Of a DNA stretch of 7,195 nt, positions 6,143 to 7,195 are shown one piece after another. Both the position numbers and the translations under genes were made by a program. Position 1 is the first letter of the stretch; the number at the start of each line of letters is the position of its first letter. The stretch is from assembly GCA_903929655.1 (NCBI GenBank), contig CAIYVS010000818.1, positions 1-7,195 of the forward strand, read 5' to 3'. Under the pieces are notes generated by a model. The model was not told the DNA's origin and ran no database searches. It saw nothing but the letters and a program-made list of their open reading frames with translations. This DNA is from an uncultured Bacteroidota bacterium (GTDB lineage Bacteria > Bacteroidota > Bacteroidia > Chitinophagales > Chitinophagaceae).

Positions 6143-6431
6143 GATTAATGTGTGTTTTTTTGTAATTAAAATGTGTTCTCTTTCCTTTATAGTTCAATAA
6201 TTATAAAAAAATAATTCGAAAAATGCTGTTTACTAATCACTCACAAACAGTATAAATCGTACAATATTATAATACTATGCATATTCAACTGCAATTTTCA
6301 GACCAAAGTATCATAATATAATGTCTTAGTCCGTTTTACTTAAGTGCTTAGTTATCGATCACAAACACATAAATCCCTGAAAATCACTGCTGTATTTATA
6401 TAGACTATAATTTATGATGTAATGGTTGGGT

Positions 6432-6439
6432 CAAAAATA
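6432..6439 (-). promoter_or_regulatory. Possible -7 box, TATTTTTG, upstream of HU
   Basis: TATTTTTG on the minus strand exactly fits TAnnTTTG. No TTG lies 17-23 bases upstream; the nearest is 12 away. The implied leader for HU is about 290 bases. Because the surrounding A/T runs make such matches likely by chance, this is only a candidate. Confidence 0.2.
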
Positions 6440-6524
6440 AAAAAATGTTGGCAATGAGTTGGTTTCCTTTAACTTAAATATAAGATAAAGTTGTGGAAGA
6501 TTGGGGAAAATAATACACAATTGG

Positions 6525-6537
6525 GGGAATTATTCCC
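6525..6537. promoter_or_regulatory. 13-bp palindrome GGGAATTATTCCC
   Basis: GGGAAT and ATTCCC are perfect inverted copies around a single T. Such tight symmetry suits a dimeric DNA-binding protein better than an RNA hairpin. A related word pair, ATTGGGG followed by AA or GAA, occurs at about 6500 and 6520. It lies roughly 380 bases upstream of HU and 120 bases past the barrel gene stop, so what it would regulate is unclear. Confidence 0.3.
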
Positions 6538-6602
6538 ACTTATGCATTTATAAATTTTGCATTCAAAAGTCATTTGATTGATTAGAAATGGGCAATATAT
6601 AT

Positions 6603-6639
6603 AAAAAAAGGACGAACCCATATAGCCGGATTCGCCCTT
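6603..6639 (-). terminator. Intrinsic terminator of the outer-membrane barrel gene
   Basis: On the minus-strand RNA, AAGGGCGAAUCC (6639-6628) pairs fully with GGGUUCGUCCUU (6619-6608): 12 of 12 pairs, two of them G-U, with an eight-base loop, followed by an unbroken U run and then UAUAUAUAUU. It begins 16 bases after the barrel gene's stop codon. On the plus strand the two G-U pairs become A-C mismatches, so it is directed at minus-strand transcripts. Confidence 0.9.
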
Positions 6640-6655
6640 GAAAAATAAACGGGCC

Positions 6656-7159
6656 TTATCTCAATTTTAGAGTAATCCCTATTTTACCTCCTGCAAATTC
6701 ATTACCTCCCCCAAACTCCAGGTTGATACCAAACTTGTTTGTAAAGTAATAGCGGCCACCTACCTGGGCACCCAGCCCTAAACCTGTTGTATGGTTACCA
6801 TAATATCCGGGAGGCGAATTCCAGATATAAAAGCCAATGTTCAGACCGGCATAAAGGTCCCAATTGCGGGGAATATTAAGAACACGGTTAAAATGGTAAT
6901 TACCGTTTGCAGATATACCTACTGCATTCAGGGCGTAGTTAATATCGTGATAGTTGTCTGTGTAGGACCGGAAGGATAGTTCACCACCTACTGATATATC
7001 TTTGCTTACTCCGTGATCAAAACCAATGTAAACAGGTATCCCATAGTCGGAAAAACCAAGACCCAGATTTAATTGGGTGGACTTGTCGGACAAAGCATAT
7101 TGTCCATAGGAGTAAGTAAATGAGCTCATCAAACCTAATACTATCAACAGCTTTTTCAT
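6656..7159 (-). CDS. Small outer-membrane beta-barrel-like protein
   Basis: From the ATG at 7157-7159 the product is 167 residues. A longer frame reaching 7189 exists only with a TTG and would place ten extra residues before an excellent signal peptide, so it was not used. The signal peptide is MKKLLIVLGLMSSFTYSYGQ, giving a mature protein of about 147 residues. The mature part alternates short polar turns with aromatic/Gly-rich strands (NLGLGFSDYGIPVYIGFDHG, VGGELSFRSY, LYAGLNIGFYIW, LGLGAQVGGRYYFTNKFGINLEF). It ends in a strand (GGKIGITLKLR), fitting an eight-strand barrel of the porin/OmpA-like 'outer membrane beta-barrel' group. The usual terminal Phe is replaced by Arg. No ligand or enzyme function can be read. 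On its strand TATGTTTT (7176-7183) is a one-mismatch -7 box 16 bases before the ATG; its -33 region falls outside the window. It is a single transcription unit by its terminator. Confidence 0.8.
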   Translation of the reverse strand: MKKLLIVLGLMSSFTYSYGQYALSDKSTQLNLGLGFSDYGIPVYIGFDHGVSKDISVGGELSFRSYTDNYHDINYALNAVGISANGNYHFNRVLNIPRNWDLYAGLNIGFYIWNSPPGYYGNHTTGLGLGAQVGGRYYFTNKFGINLEFGGGNEFAGGKIGITLKLR

Positions 7160-7175
7160 ACTCGTTGTTTTTAGA

Positions 7176-7183
7176 AAAACATA
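7176..7183 (-). promoter_or_regulatory. Possible -7 box of the barrel-protein gene, TATGTTTT
   Basis: TATGTTTT on the minus strand differs from TAnnTTTG only at the last base and sits 16 bases before the ATG at 7159, a normal distance. The window ends before a -33 element could be seen, so support is thin. Confidence 0.25.
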
Positions 7184-7195
7184 TTTCAATGAATA

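Larger units (their letters stand above)
6143..6655. other. 513-base gene-free AT-rich region
   Basis: This stretch lies between the starts of the HU cluster and the stop of the barrel-protein gene. I find no supportable gene; the longest small frame is 34 codons of low-quality sequence. It contains the terminator near 6603-6639, a 13-base palindrome at 6525-6537, and TATTTTTG on the minus strand (6432-6439). The last matches the -7 consensus but has no TTG at the right distance; if used, it would give HU a leader of nearly 290 bases. A spaced inverted word CTGTTT/AAACAG lies at 6226-6250. The HU promoter must be in here, but I cannot place it confidently. Confidence 0.6.

Noticed and set aside
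6226..6250. CTGTTT ... AAACAG inverted word upstream of HU
   Set aside because: Six-base arms with a 13-base gap in AT-rich DNA are expected by chance, and no promoter can be tied to it.
6469..6573. 34-codon minus-strand frame in the gene-free region
   Set aside because: Its composition is that of translated AT-rich noncoding DNA, it is interrupted by the palindrome at 6525-6537, and it has no promoter at a fitting distance.

Overview
The window looks like an ordinary stretch of chromosome from a member of the Bacteroidota, probably the Chitinophagaceae/Sphingobacteriia side. The reasons are the gene set (an HU-family protein, a TPR membrane protein and a Bacteroidota-type RNase G on one strand), promoter sequences fitting the Bacteroidota consensus TTG-N19-TAnnTTTG, A-rich start regions without Shine-Dalgarno sequences, and many exported proteins with no close functional name. 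Taxonomy is inferred from style and gene order, not from a marker search.

Plus-strand half (1-3000). The window opens inside an unrecognised gene (ends 369). Next comes a secreted arylsulfotransferase-like protein (540-2054) that keeps the family's HxN and QH active-site motifs but has Lys where the characterised enzyme has Arg. After it is a lipoprotein of unknown function (2203-3000), whose promoter lies so close to the ATG that its mRNA should be almost leaderless. A 54-base convergent gap with a short repeated word separates this half from the next.

Minus-strand half (3055-7159), in transcription order: a small outer-membrane barrel protein (7159-6656) with a strong intrinsic terminator; a 513-base gene-free AT-rich stretch; then an HU-like protein (6142-5819), a TPR protein with an N-terminal membrane anchor (5769-4912), a 30-codon very basic protein (4893-4801), and RNase G (4611-3055). 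The 30-residue protein is easily missed because of its length. It resembles the AURKAIP1/COX24 (mS38/bS22-like) small ribosomal protein family.

How they may work together: nucleoid protein, tiny ribosomal-type protein and RNase G form a housekeeping information-processing cluster. Sequence signals suggest it is divided into separately controlled units. A textbook promoter overlaps the HU stop codon and drives the TPR gene, which has a TTG start. A long hairpin plus U-rich run between the tiny gene and RNase G could end transcription or act in the RNase G leader. I see no CRISPR array, tRNA, rRNA, insertion sequence or phage module. The most rewarding items are the tiny basic gene, the hairpin before RNase G, the internal promoter/TTG start, and the altered arylsulfotransferase active site.
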